Below are positions 55,918-64,000 of a DNA stretch of 64,000 nt, piece by piece. A program made the translations under genes and the position numbers. The DNA is taken from positions 186,001 through 250,000 of the forward strand of contig NZ_CABFLY010000004.1 in NCBI RefSeq assembly GCF_901875305.1. Reading direction: 5' to 3'. Numbering within the stretch: position 1 is the stretch's first letter; the number at the start of each line of letters is the position of its first letter. Under the pieces are notes generated by a model. It was not told where the DNA came from and did not search any database. It worked only from the letters and a program-made list of their open reading frames with translations. This DNA is from Rothia mucilaginosa (GTDB lineage: Bacteria; Actinomycetota; Actinomycetes; Actinomycetales; Micrococcaceae).

Positions 55918-56616
55918 CTACGCGGCACCCATCCGGTCGGATTCGTTCTGTACGGGGGCCAGCTGAGGCACGAGCTCCTCAGAATCCAGACGCACCGGGT
56001 TGCCCTCGGCGTTGAAGCGGGCACCCAGGCCCATCTGAATGAAGCGAATCGTGTTAAGAATCTGGCGCTCTCGGGCCTGTTCGTCCGGTGCATCCTCGGT
56101 GCGTCCCGCGCTCGAAGACAGCGAGCCGTGCACCAGCATTGCCAGTTCGCGGATATCGTTCTGCGGAATGTACTTCTCGGCGATGGCTGCCGAAAGAATG
56201 TTTGCCAGAACCATCTGCAGCTCCTGCACGTGCTTGCCGAGCTTCGCATACGACTCGGGGGAAAGCATGGAGCGCATGGCCGGGCCCGGGGGCAGGTGGC
56301 GGCGCGCCAGGTCGTTAATCTGCAGGCGAATGTACACGGCCAGCTGGTCGATGGGGTTCTCAATACCCTCCAGGCCTTCGCGTAGCTCCTTGAGGAAGCG
56401 TTCGGTCTCGTCCAGGGCGTAGGCAACCAGCAGCTCACCCATGTCGGCGAAGTAGTTGTACACGGCGGTGCGGCCGATGCCCGCGTTCTTAGCGACGTCG
56501 GTCATGGTCAGGCCGGACAGGCCTCGGGTGTAGAGAATCTCGCCGAAAGAGTTGAGGATGGCGCGCTTGGTGTTCTCGCGCTGGGCGGCGTTGGTGGCTG
56601 CAGAAATACGTGGCAT
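55918..56616 (-). CDS. TetR-family transcriptional regulator
   Basis: 232 aa. The helix-turn-helix is LSGLTMTDVAKNAGIGRTAVYNYFADMGELLV near residues 33-64, followed by an all-helical ligand domain of about 170 residues with no recognised ligand type. Its own promoter region (56617-56670) is full of GTCAC/GTCAT half-sites, including GTCAT-CAA-ATGAC. No target gene lies next to it on the same strand, so it probably represses itself and distant genes. Confidence 0.85.
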   Translation of the reverse strand: MPRISAATNAAQRENTKRAILNSFGEILYTRGLSGLTMTDVAKNAGIGRTAVYNYFADMGELLVAYALDETERFLKELREGLEGIENPIDQLAVYIRLQINDLARRHLPPGPAMRSMLSPESYAKLGKHVQELQMVLANILSAAIAEKYIPQNDIRELAMLVHGSLSSSAGRTEDAPDEQARERQILNTIRFIQMGLGARFNAEGNPVRLDSEELVPQLAPVQNESDRMGAA

Positions 56617-56617
56617 A

Positions 56618-56670
56618 GTGACACCTTACCGCAGAATGTCATCAAATGACGAATATGTCGAATGTGTCAC
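56618..56670 (-). promoter_or_regulatory. Likely operator of the tetR gene
   Basis: GTCAT-CAA-ATGAC (56638-56650) is framed by GTGACA (56618-56623) and TGTCAC (56665-56670). This nested symmetry just before the start codon suits autoregulation. Confidence 0.5.
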
Positions 56671-56779
56671 CAAGAAATTTGCGTAATCCATGCGAATTTT
56701 ACGCAGGGGATGCAGCAAAACCCCTCGAACAGCCCGGATACCCCGCACTACGCGGGCCAAGGGCAGGTAGAGATCTCGC

Positions 56780-57760
56780 TCAGAGATACCCCAAACGCTT
56801 CGCCGCGGAGAGGTCCGCGGCCACCAGCGCGGGAATAGGATAGCCCGTGTGCCCGCGCCCCGGAATGACCTGCAGAGCCGTGCGCGCGCCGAGCGCCTCA
56901 TAGAAAGCGATACCCTCCTGCGCCGCAACCTGCGCGGACCAGACGGACCCGCCGCGCGGAGCCTTCCACCGGGCGAGCCTCCGCGCACGCAACCGCATGC
57001 CGGAGGGCGAACGCCCATCCCGTAGCCCCACATGCCAGCTCATCAGGAAGCCGCGATGCGAGGTGGGGTTCTCCAGGGCACGCTGCCGCACCTTGGCTGG
57101 GATGCCGTCAGCCCCGCCTCCAGCAATGAGGGACGCACCCGCACCGGTTACCTCCCCGAGTTCGCGGGTGAGCAACTCGTAGCTGAGGAACTCGGCGCCG
57201 CCGGAATAACCGGCAAACCAGACGCGGCTCATGTCCAGACCGTAGGCCAGCGAAAGCTCCTTGATGAGGGCCCGAACCGTCCGACCGTGCGAACGCGCGC
57301 GCACCCACCAATTAATGGTGAGTAAAGAAGAGAAAAGGCCGGTTCCGTCACTGAGGCTTCCGGGGGCCAGAATAGGCACGCTGAGCATATTGAAATCTTC
57401 AGCTACGCGCGCTAACTCGGCCCGCAGGGGAGAATGACGGCGGAGCAGACGGCTTCCGGCGCGTGAGATGTGGTCACCGTCGAAATAGAGGAGCAGCCCG
57501 GGGGCCCGGTCGGCGGAGGAATCGCTGAGCAGGTTGAGATTATCCACGCGGTAATAGATGGTGCGCCCGCGGTAAGAGAAAGGACGATAACCCACAACCT
57601 CCGAGGAGGCGAGTACGAGCGGCTCGAATACCGTGGCAACCGCCCGAACCAGCCGCGCCGCGCGGGGGAGCAGCGGATGCAACCGTGGAATGTGTGCGCT
57701 AAGCCGCCGCTGGTTGCGGTGAATCAACGGACGACGCAGACGGTGGCTCAGCCTCTTCAT
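56780..57760 (-). CDS. Alpha/beta-hydrolase-fold protein (putative esterase)
   Basis: 326 aa from ATG 57760 (MKRLSHRLRRPL), chosen because the 45 codons upstream lack any fold signal. The N-terminus is very basic, with no clear signal peptide. LLLYFDGDHISRAG marks the oxyanion-side strand, VWFAGYSGGAEFLSY near residue 185 the nucleophile elbow with Ser, and IPGRGHTGYP near 300 the catalytic His. An Asp would be needed between them. The substrate is unknown. Confidence 0.7.
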   Translation of the reverse strand: MKRLSHRLRRPLIHRNQRRLSAHIPRLHPLLPRAARLVRAVATVFEPLVLASSEVVGYRPFSYRGRTIYYRVDNLNLLSDSSADRAPGLLLYFDGDHISRAGSRLLRRHSPLRAELARVAEDFNMLSVPILAPGSLSDGTGLFSSLLTINWWVRARSHGRTVRALIKELSLAYGLDMSRVWFAGYSGGAEFLSYELLTRELGEVTGAGASLIAGGGADGIPAKVRQRALENPTSHRGFLMSWHVGLRDGRSPSGMRLRARRLARWKAPRGGSVWSAQVAAQEGIAFYEALGARTALQVIPGRGHTGYPIPALVAADLSAAKRLGYL

Positions 57761-58041
57761 GGTTCCATTGTAGGCAGAGCCGCGGTGTCGGATGCCAGTT
57801 CTCACCGCCCGCCGAAACGCCTCGAGACAGCACGATGCCGATGCGGCCGGGCGTCCGAACTCTAGAGCTGGCGGCTCCCAACCTGCCCGCCGCACGGTAT
57901 GTGGGTACTATTAGAGAGGCTTGGGTGGCAGACGAGCCCAACGAATGCGGTCCACGTGCCGCATTTGAAGTTTATGGTGGTCCGCCCACCACACAACCAC
58001 CACTAGAAACACAATGCATGAGAAAGAACCTGGGGAGAGTT

Positions 58042-58770
58042 ATGGCTAAACCCGTTAGCGAGTCGAAGGCTCAGACGAGCACCGTGAAGGTGCCGTGGGC
58101 CGGTCGTCGCGGCTATTTTGATCTGTTGTTGGCTACATCCTGCGTCATCCTGATTATTTCGAATATTGGCGCGACTAAGGGCGTGGCGTTTGGCCCGCTA
58201 CCCTTCGAGCTGCCCGTCATTGGTAACACTATCGTGACTGACGGTGGTTTCTTCCTCTTCCCTCTGGCCTACGTGATTGGTGACCTGCTCTCCGAGGTGT
58301 ACGGCTTTAAGCGTGCTCGCCGCGCTATCGTGGCTTCCTTTGTGGCTGCCGCCTTTGCTGCCGTGTGCTTCCTGGTCATCATGTATCTGCCGGCCGCGGA
58401 GTTCTATGAGAACCAGAAGGCATTTGAGTCTGTTCTGGGCCCTGTGTGGCAGATTTACGCCGGTTCTTTGCTTGGTTATCTGTGCGGCCAGACCCTGAAC
58501 GCCTGGATTATGGTGTCCATGAAGAAGGCCACCAAAGGCCGCTTCCTGTGGCTGCGCATGATTCTTTCCACCCTGGCTGGTGAGTTGGTTGACACCGTCA
58601 TCTTCTGTTCGATTGCGGCTCCGGTGCTTGGCATCGATACCATTGAGGCTTTCCTGAACTACGTGCTGGTCGGCTACGTCTACAAGTGCCTGGTTGAGGT
58701 AATCCTCATGCCTATTAGCTACCCGGTGATTGGTTGGTTTAAGCGTCACGAGCTGGAGCACGTGGCCTAG
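58042..58770 (+). CDS. Queuosine precursor transporter (YhhQ/QPTR family)
   Basis: 242 aa, inner membrane. The family imports queuine or preQ bases for tRNA modification. ATG 58042 follows GGGGAGAGTT. It has about six membrane segments and the family blocks SNIGATKGVAFGPLP, TDGGFFLFPLAYVIGDLLSEVYGFKRARR and GELVDTVIFCSIA, which are distinctive. No que genes or tgt are adjacent. A 130-base leader precedes it. Confidence 0.9.
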   Translation: MAKPVSESKAQTSTVKVPWAGRRGYFDLLLATSCVILIISNIGATKGVAFGPLPFELPVIGNTIVTDGGFFLFPLAYVIGDLLSEVYGFKRARRAIVASFVAAAFAAVCFLVIMYLPAAEFYENQKAFESVLGPVWQIYAGSLLGYLCGQTLNAWIMVSMKKATKGRFLWLRMILSTLAGELVDTVIFCSIAAPVLGIDTIEAFLNYVLVGYVYKCLVEVILMPISYPVIGWFKRHELEHVA

Positions 58771-58880
58771 CCCAACACTGGACGCCGATGCGCGGGGCCG
58801 CTCGATTGTTTATTCGGGCGGCCTTCCCCTATTCACACTTCATTTTCAATACACAGCATTCCAAACGAAAGCGACATGTT

Positions 58881-60335
58881 ATGTCTACACTGCGGGAGAA
58901 TACCTCTGAGCAGTCGGGCGATTCTCTGAGTCGTTCCCTATCCCACGGTCAGCTGACCATGATTGCGATGGGCCTGGCGCTGGGTACGGGCCTGTTCCTG
59001 GGCTCGTCCTCGGCGATTAAGATTGCGGGCCCGGGCGCGATTATTTCCTATGCAATCGGTTCGATGATTGCGGCGATTATTGCCGCCTGCGCGGGTGAGA
59101 TGTCCGTGCGTCACCCGATTCAGGGCGGTTTCGGAACGATTGCGAGCCGCTACCTGAACCCGTTTAGCGGCTACATCACCCGTTGGGCTTATTGGGCGTG
59201 CACCGTGCCTCTGGCTGGTGCCGAGCTGGTGGCCGTGGGCCATTACGTGGCGTTCTGGTTCCCGCAGGTTCCTCTGTGGGTTTCGGTGACGTTCTTCGGC
59301 GTGCTGATCCTGGTGCTGAACCTGGTGAGCGTGAAGTCCTTCGGCGCGTTGGAGTTCTTGCTCTCCTCGATTAAGGTGTCCGCGGTCATTGTGTTCATGG
59401 TGATTGGTCTGCTGCTGGTGTTTGTGGGTCTGCCGAATCACGGCGCCGCGGGCGTGCAGAACCTCGTTAGTGAGGGCGGTTTCCTGCCGAACGGCCCCAT
59501 GTCGATTTGGATTTCGATGGCCGTGGTCATGTTCTCCTTCGGCGGTGTCGAGATGATTTCACTTTCCGCTGCGGAGGCGAAAGACCCCGCCCGCTCGGTG
59601 GCCTCCAGCGTGAAGGCGATGATTTGGCGTCTGTCCACCTTCTACGTGGTGTCCATGGCGATTATTCTGTGCTTGGTGCCGTGGCAGACGGCGGCGCAGA
59701 ACTCTGACCTGACCGAGTCCCCTTTCGTGCTGGTCTTCTCCGAGATGGGTATTCCCTTCGCCGCCGACATCATGAACTTCGTGGTGCTGGTGGCGGCGCT
59801 TTCGGGCGCAAACGCCTCGCTGTATGCGGCAACCCGCCTGATGCACGCTCTGGGTGCCGATAAGATGGCCCCCTCGGTTGCGGCCCGCACGACCTCCCGG
59901 GGCGTGCCGATGACGGCCCTGCTGATTTCCTTCACCGGTGTTGTCGTGGCAACCGTGATGGCTGTGGCCAAGATTGGTAACATCTTTGCCCTGCTGATGG
60001 CTCTGGTGACCCTATGCATACTGATTGTGTGGATCATGATTCTGCTGACCTACCAGGCCTACAAGAAGGACCAGGGGAATGCCTCCTCCTTCACGGTGCT
60101 GGGTGGCCGCCTGACGGCGGGTTTGGCTCTGGTGGGCGTGCTGGGCACCCTGGTGGCCCTGTTCATGCTGGACGGCTCGGGTGTTCAGGAGTCCATCATG
60201 GTGGGCGTGGTCTTCTTCGTGCTGATTTCTGCCGGTTACGTGGTCGCTTCGCGTCGCCTGGGTGGATTCAAGCGTCCCGACCTGGATGCTATGCACGAGG
60301 CTGAGGAGCTGCAGGCTCGATCCGCCGAGTCTTAG
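58881..60335 (+). CDS. Amino-acid permease, APC superfamily (copy 1)
   Basis: 484 aa, twelve-TM amino-acid/proton symporter of the AAT group (GABA, aromatic or basic amino acids). The start of the family appears as SRSLSHGQLTMIAMGLALGTGLFLGSSSAI. Other blocks are GEMSVRHPIQGGFGTIASRYL and VVMFSFGGVEMISLSAAEAKDPARSV. ATG 58881 is chosen; the 31 codons before it lack a site or likeness. It starts 110 bases after the queuosine-precursor transporter gene. Confidence 0.88.
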   Translation: MSTLRENTSEQSGDSLSRSLSHGQLTMIAMGLALGTGLFLGSSSAIKIAGPGAIISYAIGSMIAAIIAACAGEMSVRHPIQGGFGTIASRYLNPFSGYITRWAYWACTVPLAGAELVAVGHYVAFWFPQVPLWVSVTFFGVLILVLNLVSVKSFGALEFLLSSIKVSAVIVFMVIGLLLVFVGLPNHGAAGVQNLVSEGGFLPNGPMSIWISMAVVMFSFGGVEMISLSAAEAKDPARSVASSVKAMIWRLSTFYVVSMAIILCLVPWQTAAQNSDLTESPFVLVFSEMGIPFAADIMNFVVLVAALSGANASLYAATRLMHALGADKMAPSVAARTTSRGVPMTALLISFTGVVVATVMAVAKIGNIFALLMALVTLCILIVWIMILLTYQAYKKDQGNASSFTVLGGRLTAGLALVGVLGTLVALFMLDGSGVQESIMVGVVFFVLISAGYVVASRRLGGFKRPDLDAMHEAEELQARSAES

Positions 60336-60464
60336 CCTCAGTTTGAAGTTATAGGGTGGGGCGTCGCAGGTAAGAGCCGCGGCGCCCCGTCGCATCCGGT
60401 AGCTCCCACTTCTGCCGCAGGATGCACCAATTGGCACCCGTACAATGGAATTATTCGCGCCCGC

Positions 60465-60525
60465 GACCCGCGGTTTTGACCCGTGGTTTTGACCCGTGGT
60501 TTTGACCCGTGGTTTTGACTTCGCG
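60465..60525 (+). repeat. 13-bp tandem repeat, about four copies
   Basis: GGTTTTGACCCGT begins at 60472, 60485 and 60498, with a partial fourth copy at 60511. It lies between the two permease genes, about 65-125 bases before the second. Confidence 0.85.
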
Positions 60526-60589
60526 GTTTCTGTAGCGCGAGCACACAGCACACATCACGCCTTCGGGCGTATTGAAGGAAGGCACAGCC

Positions 60590-62095
60590 GTGTCCCACAA
60601 TGACAGCACCCGCGGCCCCGTCGCCGCGGGAACCACCGAGTCTCGAACCCTGAAGCGTTCCCTGTCCCACGGACAGATGACCATGATTGTGATGGGTTCG
60701 GCTCTCGGCACCGGCCTTTTTCTAGGGTCGGGCACCGCGATTGCCATGGCCGGCCCCGCGGTTATTCTGACCTACGCTATCGGTTCGGCGCTCGCTTCGG
60801 TGATTGGTGCGGCGACCGGTGAGATGGCGATTCGCTACCCGGTGCGCGGCGGCTTCGGCACGATTGCAACCCGTTACCTGGGGCCCTTCGCGGGATTCTT
60901 GACGCGCATCGCATACTGGACGGCGACGGTTCTGATTGCCGGTGTGGAGCTCGTGTCGGTGGCGACCTACCTGAGTTATTGGTGGCCGCAGCTGCCTCTG
61001 TGGGTGGGTATCGCGGTGTTTGGTGCGGCGCTGATTGTGCTGAACCTGACGAGCGTGAAGTCCTTCGGCATGCTGGAGTTTTTCCTCTCGTCGATTAAGG
61101 TGATTTCGATTGTGGCCTTCCTGCTGGTGGGCCTGTGCCTGATTTTCTTTGGTCTGCCCGGCCACGCCGCGGTGGGTACCGCAAACCTCTTCAATGACGG
61201 CGGTTTCATGCCAAACGGCCCGGAGTCGGTGTGGCTGTCGCTGGCCGTGGTGATGTTCTCCTTCGGCGGTATCGAGATGATTTCCATTTCGGCTGCGGAG
61301 GCGAAGGACCCCTCCCGCTCGGTGCGTTCTTCCGCGAAGGCGATGATGATCCGCCTGGCGACCTTCTACGTGCTGGCCGTGTTGATTGTGGTGGCCGTGA
61401 TTCCGTGGCGTTCGGCCTCGAGCCTGGGCGATGCGGTTGAGGCCTCTCCTTTCGTGCTGGTTTTTGAGCAGCTGGGCGTGCACGGTGTGGCTCACTTCGT
61501 GAACTTTGTGGTGCTGATTGCGGCCCTGTCGAGTGCGAACGCGAACCTGTATGCCGGTGCGCGTCTGTTGCATTCCCTGGCGGTTGACGGTATGGCTCCT
61601 CGACCGCTGGCGGGGGTGAACCGTGCGGGTGTGCCTGCGCGTGCCGTGTGGCTGTCAACCAGTGGCATGGTGATTGCTATTCTGCTGGCGCTGTACAGCC
61701 CCAAGGAGGCGTTCCTCTCCATGATTTTTGTGATTATGGTGTGCGCGCTGACCGTGTGGGTTCTGATTCTTTTCGCCTACATTGTGTACAAGCGCGTTGA
61801 GCCCGCCGCGCACGGGTTCCGCCTGTGGGGTGGACGCTTCACCGCCGGCGTGGGTATCGTGTTGCTTTTCGCGGTGTGGGTGGCGCTCTTTAGGGTGCGC
61901 GGCTCCGCGATTCCCTCCGTGGTGGGCGTGGGTTACTTTGTGGTGCTGAGCGTGCTGTACTTCGCTCGTATCCGTCATAGCCACACGATTGACGATCAGA
62001 CGTTTGCGGAGGCACAACGGGCGACAGAGGGCTACGATGCGGCGCAGCACGATGCCGACCACGCCCTCGAGACCGCGGCAAAGCTGGGGCGCTAA
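60590..62095 (+). CDS. Amino-acid permease, APC superfamily (copy 2)
   Basis: 501 aa and clearly a paralog of the preceding gene: SLSHGQMTMIVMGSALGTGLFLGSG, GEMAIRYPVRGGFGTIATRYL and VVMFSFGGIEMISISAAEAKDPSRSV match copy 1 in order and spacing. It has twelve predicted membrane segments and a hydrophilic C-terminal tail of about 35 residues. GTG 60590 follows GAAGGAAGG. Tandem duplication followed by divergence suggests different amino-acid ranges. Confidence 0.88.
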   Translation: MSHNDSTRGPVAAGTTESRTLKRSLSHGQMTMIVMGSALGTGLFLGSGTAIAMAGPAVILTYAIGSALASVIGAATGEMAIRYPVRGGFGTIATRYLGPFAGFLTRIAYWTATVLIAGVELVSVATYLSYWWPQLPLWVGIAVFGAALIVLNLTSVKSFGMLEFFLSSIKVISIVAFLLVGLCLIFFGLPGHAAVGTANLFNDGGFMPNGPESVWLSLAVVMFSFGGIEMISISAAEAKDPSRSVRSSAKAMMIRLATFYVLAVLIVVAVIPWRSASSLGDAVEASPFVLVFEQLGVHGVAHFVNFVVLIAALSSANANLYAGARLLHSLAVDGMAPRPLAGVNRAGVPARAVWLSTSGMVIAILLALYSPKEAFLSMIFVIMVCALTVWVLILFAYIVYKRVEPAAHGFRLWGGRFTAGVGIVLLFAVWVALFRVRGSAIPSVVGVGYFVVLSVLYFARIRHSHTIDDQTFAEAQRATEGYDAAQHDADHALETAAKLGR

Positions 62096-62203
62096 CCCTT
62101 CCGTGACGCTCTTGTGGCGCGAACGTCAATAAACGAAAAATACGGAAGATTAAGGCTTCGGCCGTAATATAACCGTAAAAATAACGCAGGCCCTCGAAAG
62201 AGG

Positions 62204-62303
62204 TCTATGATAAGTAGCGAACCGTATGATCTTGTATGCGTTCAAATGTCTGTGTGTTGGATGAGGCCTGAAAGCATCGTAGCTTTCGGGCCTCATCATT
62301 TTA
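62204..62303 (+). terminator. Strong terminator distant from any gene, with possible small transcript
   Basis: GATGAGGCCTGAAAGC (62260-62275) pairs with GCTTTCGGGCCTCATC (62282-62297), then ATTTTAATT. It lies 165 bases after the permease gene. TATGAT (62204-62209) is a -10 candidate that would yield a transcript of about 85 bases. The rest of 62096-62416 shows no gene. Confidence 0.5.
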
Positions 62304-62416
62304 ATTCGGCCCAATATTTGTGATGGGTACACTCCGGAAGAGCATAAATTTTAGTGCAAATATGTGTTTGTGTGTGAATTTTCCGGGGTATTTCTGAAAG
62401 GAGTAGAGTTAAAGTC

Positions 62417-62947
62417 ATGCAAAGCCACGAAAACCCCCAGAAAACCACCTCCGCGACTATCGCCTCCAACACGACGACCGAGGCCGCAACCGACGAGCTG
62501 ACCGTGCACGTCCCCGCCCGCTGGGGCGACATGGACGCCTACGGACACGTCAACAACGTTGCAATGCTCTCAATCATGGAGGAGGCCCGTGTGGCCCTCT
62601 TCGGCCCGCCGCCGTCTTCCGGCGAGAAGCCGACCGTGGCACCCAACCCGCCCATCCCGCTCTTCGACCTGGTGCCCGAGGGCGTTCAGGCCCTCATTGC
62701 TGAGCACGGCATCCGCTACCTCGCGCAGCTGCCTTATACCGGTGAGCCCGTGCCCGTGCGTGCGCGCGTGGAAAAGGTGAGCGCCGCGTCCGTGCGTATC
62801 GGCTATTCGATTCTCTCCCCGGTGGACAGCCGCGAGTGCGTGCGCGCCTTCACCGTGCTGGCCTTCTGGGACTCCATCGCTGGACGCCTGACTCGACTCA
62901 GCCCCGAGCAACGAGAGCTGCTAAGCTCCTTCCTGCCGAAGAAGTAA
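62417..62947 (+). CDS. Acyl-CoA thioesterase, hot-dog fold (4HBT)
   Basis: 176 aa, cytoplasmic. The 4HBT signature PARWGDMDAYGHVNNVAMLSIMEEAR carries the active Asp. VRVRIGYSI-type strands follow. A Thr/Ala-rich stretch of about 28 residues precedes the domain, and an insertion (GPPPSSGEKPTVAPNPPIPLF) is longer than in YbgC proteins. AAAGGAG precedes ATG 62417. It probably hydrolyses an acyl-CoA. Chain length unknown. Confidence 0.85.
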   Translation: MQSHENPQKTTSATIASNTTTEAATDELTVHVPARWGDMDAYGHVNNVAMLSIMEEARVALFGPPPSSGEKPTVAPNPPIPLFDLVPEGVQALIAEHGIRYLAQLPYTGEPVPVRARVEKVSAASVRIGYSILSPVDSRECVRAFTVLAFWDSIAGRLTRLSPEQRELLSSFLPKK

Positions 62948-63168
62948 GGAACAGCCCGGCGCATTCCGACTGATGGCGGAAGAGAGGACTAGCCGTACTC
63001 ACAACCGCAGGGGTTGCCTGTGGATAAGCTCAGGAGGGGCTCCTCGCGAATGGCGGGGATCCCCTCCCACCGCTCGTACATAGCTTGTTGAAGTGAGGCA
63101 TAGCCCCCGCATAGGCGGCGTTTTAGAATGGTTAAGGAACCCGGAACCAAAGACGCAGAAAGGTCACC

Positions 63169-63852
63169 ATGCAACCGGCACAGATTCTTCACCCGCACCG
63201 CCGGATGAAACGCTACACTCCCGCGGCCCTTGGCGCGACGCTGTTGCTCGCCCTCGCGGGCTGCTCCGGCGGAGGCGGAACCTCGGCCTCGCCGAGCGCC
63301 ACCGCGACCCCCAGCCACAGCGCAACGAGCGCGAAGGCAACCCCCACCCCCAGCCCCACCCGCACCGTGACCGTCACGGAAGCCACCCCGACCCCCGGAA
63401 CGGTGCAGGCTGCTACCGCGGAGGCAACCGTCACCCCCGGCACTATCACGACCGCAAGTGCTACGGCTACCGCGAGCGCGCAGACCGGCGGGCAGGCTCA
63501 GGCTTCGACAGCTCGGGCCTCCTCAGCTCCCTCGAGCACCGCCTCGCTTTCATCCTCCAATGTGAAGTCCGCGGGAGGTACCTGCGGTACCCTGGAGGCC
63601 ACCGGATACCTGAAGCACGACGCCACGATTCAGGTGGCTTCGGGCGCGGTGGATTGCCTCTTCGCCAAGGAGCTAATCCGCCAGTTCGTGGTGCAGAATC
63701 CCGCCGAGGTAACCAACAAAGCCAATGGTGAGCGCGATGTCATGTCGGCGCGCTGCTACTGGAAGCCTGGCGACGGCGTGGACCGCGCGACCCCCGAGTG
63801 CGTATCTATGGATGGCGGTAGCACCGTTATCACCGCGAAGTTGGCCAATTAG
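63169..63852 (+). CDS. Putative lipoprotein with Ser/Thr-rich linker and Cys domain
   Basis: 227 aa. A signal peptide with lipobox LALAGC (about residues 28-33) is followed by about 90 residues made mostly of Thr, Ala, Ser and Pro. Such stretches often span the cell wall and may be glycosylated. The C-terminal 90 residues carry CGTLEATGYLKHDATIQVASG, DCLFAKELIRQF and further Cys (SARCYWKPG, TPECVSMDGG). The order resembles the lipoprotein at 10989. Function unknown. Confidence 0.75.
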   Translation: MQPAQILHPHRRMKRYTPAALGATLLLALAGCSGGGGTSASPSATATPSHSATSAKATPTPSPTRTVTVTEATPTPGTVQAATAEATVTPGTITTASATATASAQTGGQAQASTARASSAPSSTASLSSSNVKSAGGTCGTLEATGYLKHDATIQVASGAVDCLFAKELIRQFVVQNPAEVTNKANGERDVMSARCYWKPGDGVDRATPECVSMDGGSTVITAKLAN

Positions 63853-63899
63853 CTAATCTCTCAAGGCCCCTGCGGTCCGAGAAGTAGCCCTATACCGCG

Positions 63900-63942
63900 A
63901 GCGCTGCGCTGACGATTCAATCGTCAGCGTAGCGCTTTGCTG
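63900..63942. terminator. Bidirectional terminator at the window's end
   Basis: GCGCTGCGCTGACGATT (63901-63917) pairs with AATCGTCAGCGTAGCGC, then TTTGCTGT. A minus-strand gene may end just beyond (TAA complement at 63979-63981), but only 22 bases of it would be visible. Confidence 0.75.
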
Positions 63943-64000
63943 TATCGATGCTGCTTCAAGAAGTCCGTGCGGTGGAGCTTAGCTCTCGCCGCGGGCGCGG

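Noticed and set aside
60465..60525. CRISPR-like array
   Set aside because: The 13-bp units are directly joined, without spacers, and no cas gene is present.
63979..64000. End of a minus-strand coding region at the window edge
   Set aside because: Only about seven codons (ending RARGES) would be visible, too few to support a gene.

Overview
The window looks like chromosome of a moderately GC-rich oral or mucosal actinobacterium of the Micrococcaceae, most like Rothia (inference). The basis is an FprA-type ferredoxin reductase, purS-purQ-purL, a CtpE-like P-type ATPase, ask, recR and dnaX with actinobacterial features, a 4.5S-type SRP RNA, and DHA2 and APC transporters. There is no phage, insertion sequence or CRISPR array. 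Most of it is ordinary chromosome with a large transport component.

Layout. 1-1109: the 3' part of fprA. 1110-2600: a gene-free, partly AT-rich, palindrome-dense stretch. 2601-2962: tRNA-Glu, tRNA-Asp and tRNA-Phe. 3213-6518: a four-gene osmoprotectant (OpuC/ProU type) ABC operon, facing a TreC-like GH13 hydrolase (6652-8469, minus). 8861-16262: ilvD, a lipoprotein, an ABM-domain protein, an RNase H-fold protein, a small membrane protein and cardiolipin synthase. 16431-19068: a TetR regulator and a 14-TM efflux pump. 19594-36230: a peptide ABC transporter core (two permeases and a fused double ATPase) followed by six tandem paralogous substrate-binding lipoprotein genes. 36408-54528 (all minus): a membrane protein, a PTS EIIBCA permease behind a LicT/BglG-type RAT/terminator switch, a P-type ATPase, purLQS, a conserved protein, a PIN toxin and HTH antitoxin pair, ask, recR and dnaX. 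54768-64000: SRP RNA, tRNA-Ser, a small conserved protein, a second TetR gene, an alpha/beta hydrolase, a queuosine-precursor transporter, two tandem APC permeases, a thioesterase and a lipoprotein.

The most unusual part is the peptide-uptake locus. One core transporter operon without a receptor gene of its own is followed by six receptor genes. Each receptor gene is closed by its own terminator and preceded by its own promoter and long leader. The receptors fall into two groups of three by motif (AAA then BBB). In four of the six leaders a -10 box (TATACT three times, TAGAGT once) is followed, usually after exactly nine bases, by a short inverted repeat. Its sequence differs from gene to gene but its position does not. 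This suggests either 5'-terminal mRNA stem-loops or separate operators, so that receptors can be switched individually on one shared permease.

Two further regulatory finds are the RAT antiterminator in front of the PTS gene, with a mutually exclusive terminator, and a PIN-domain toxin whose first catalytic Asp lies upstream of any standard start codon.
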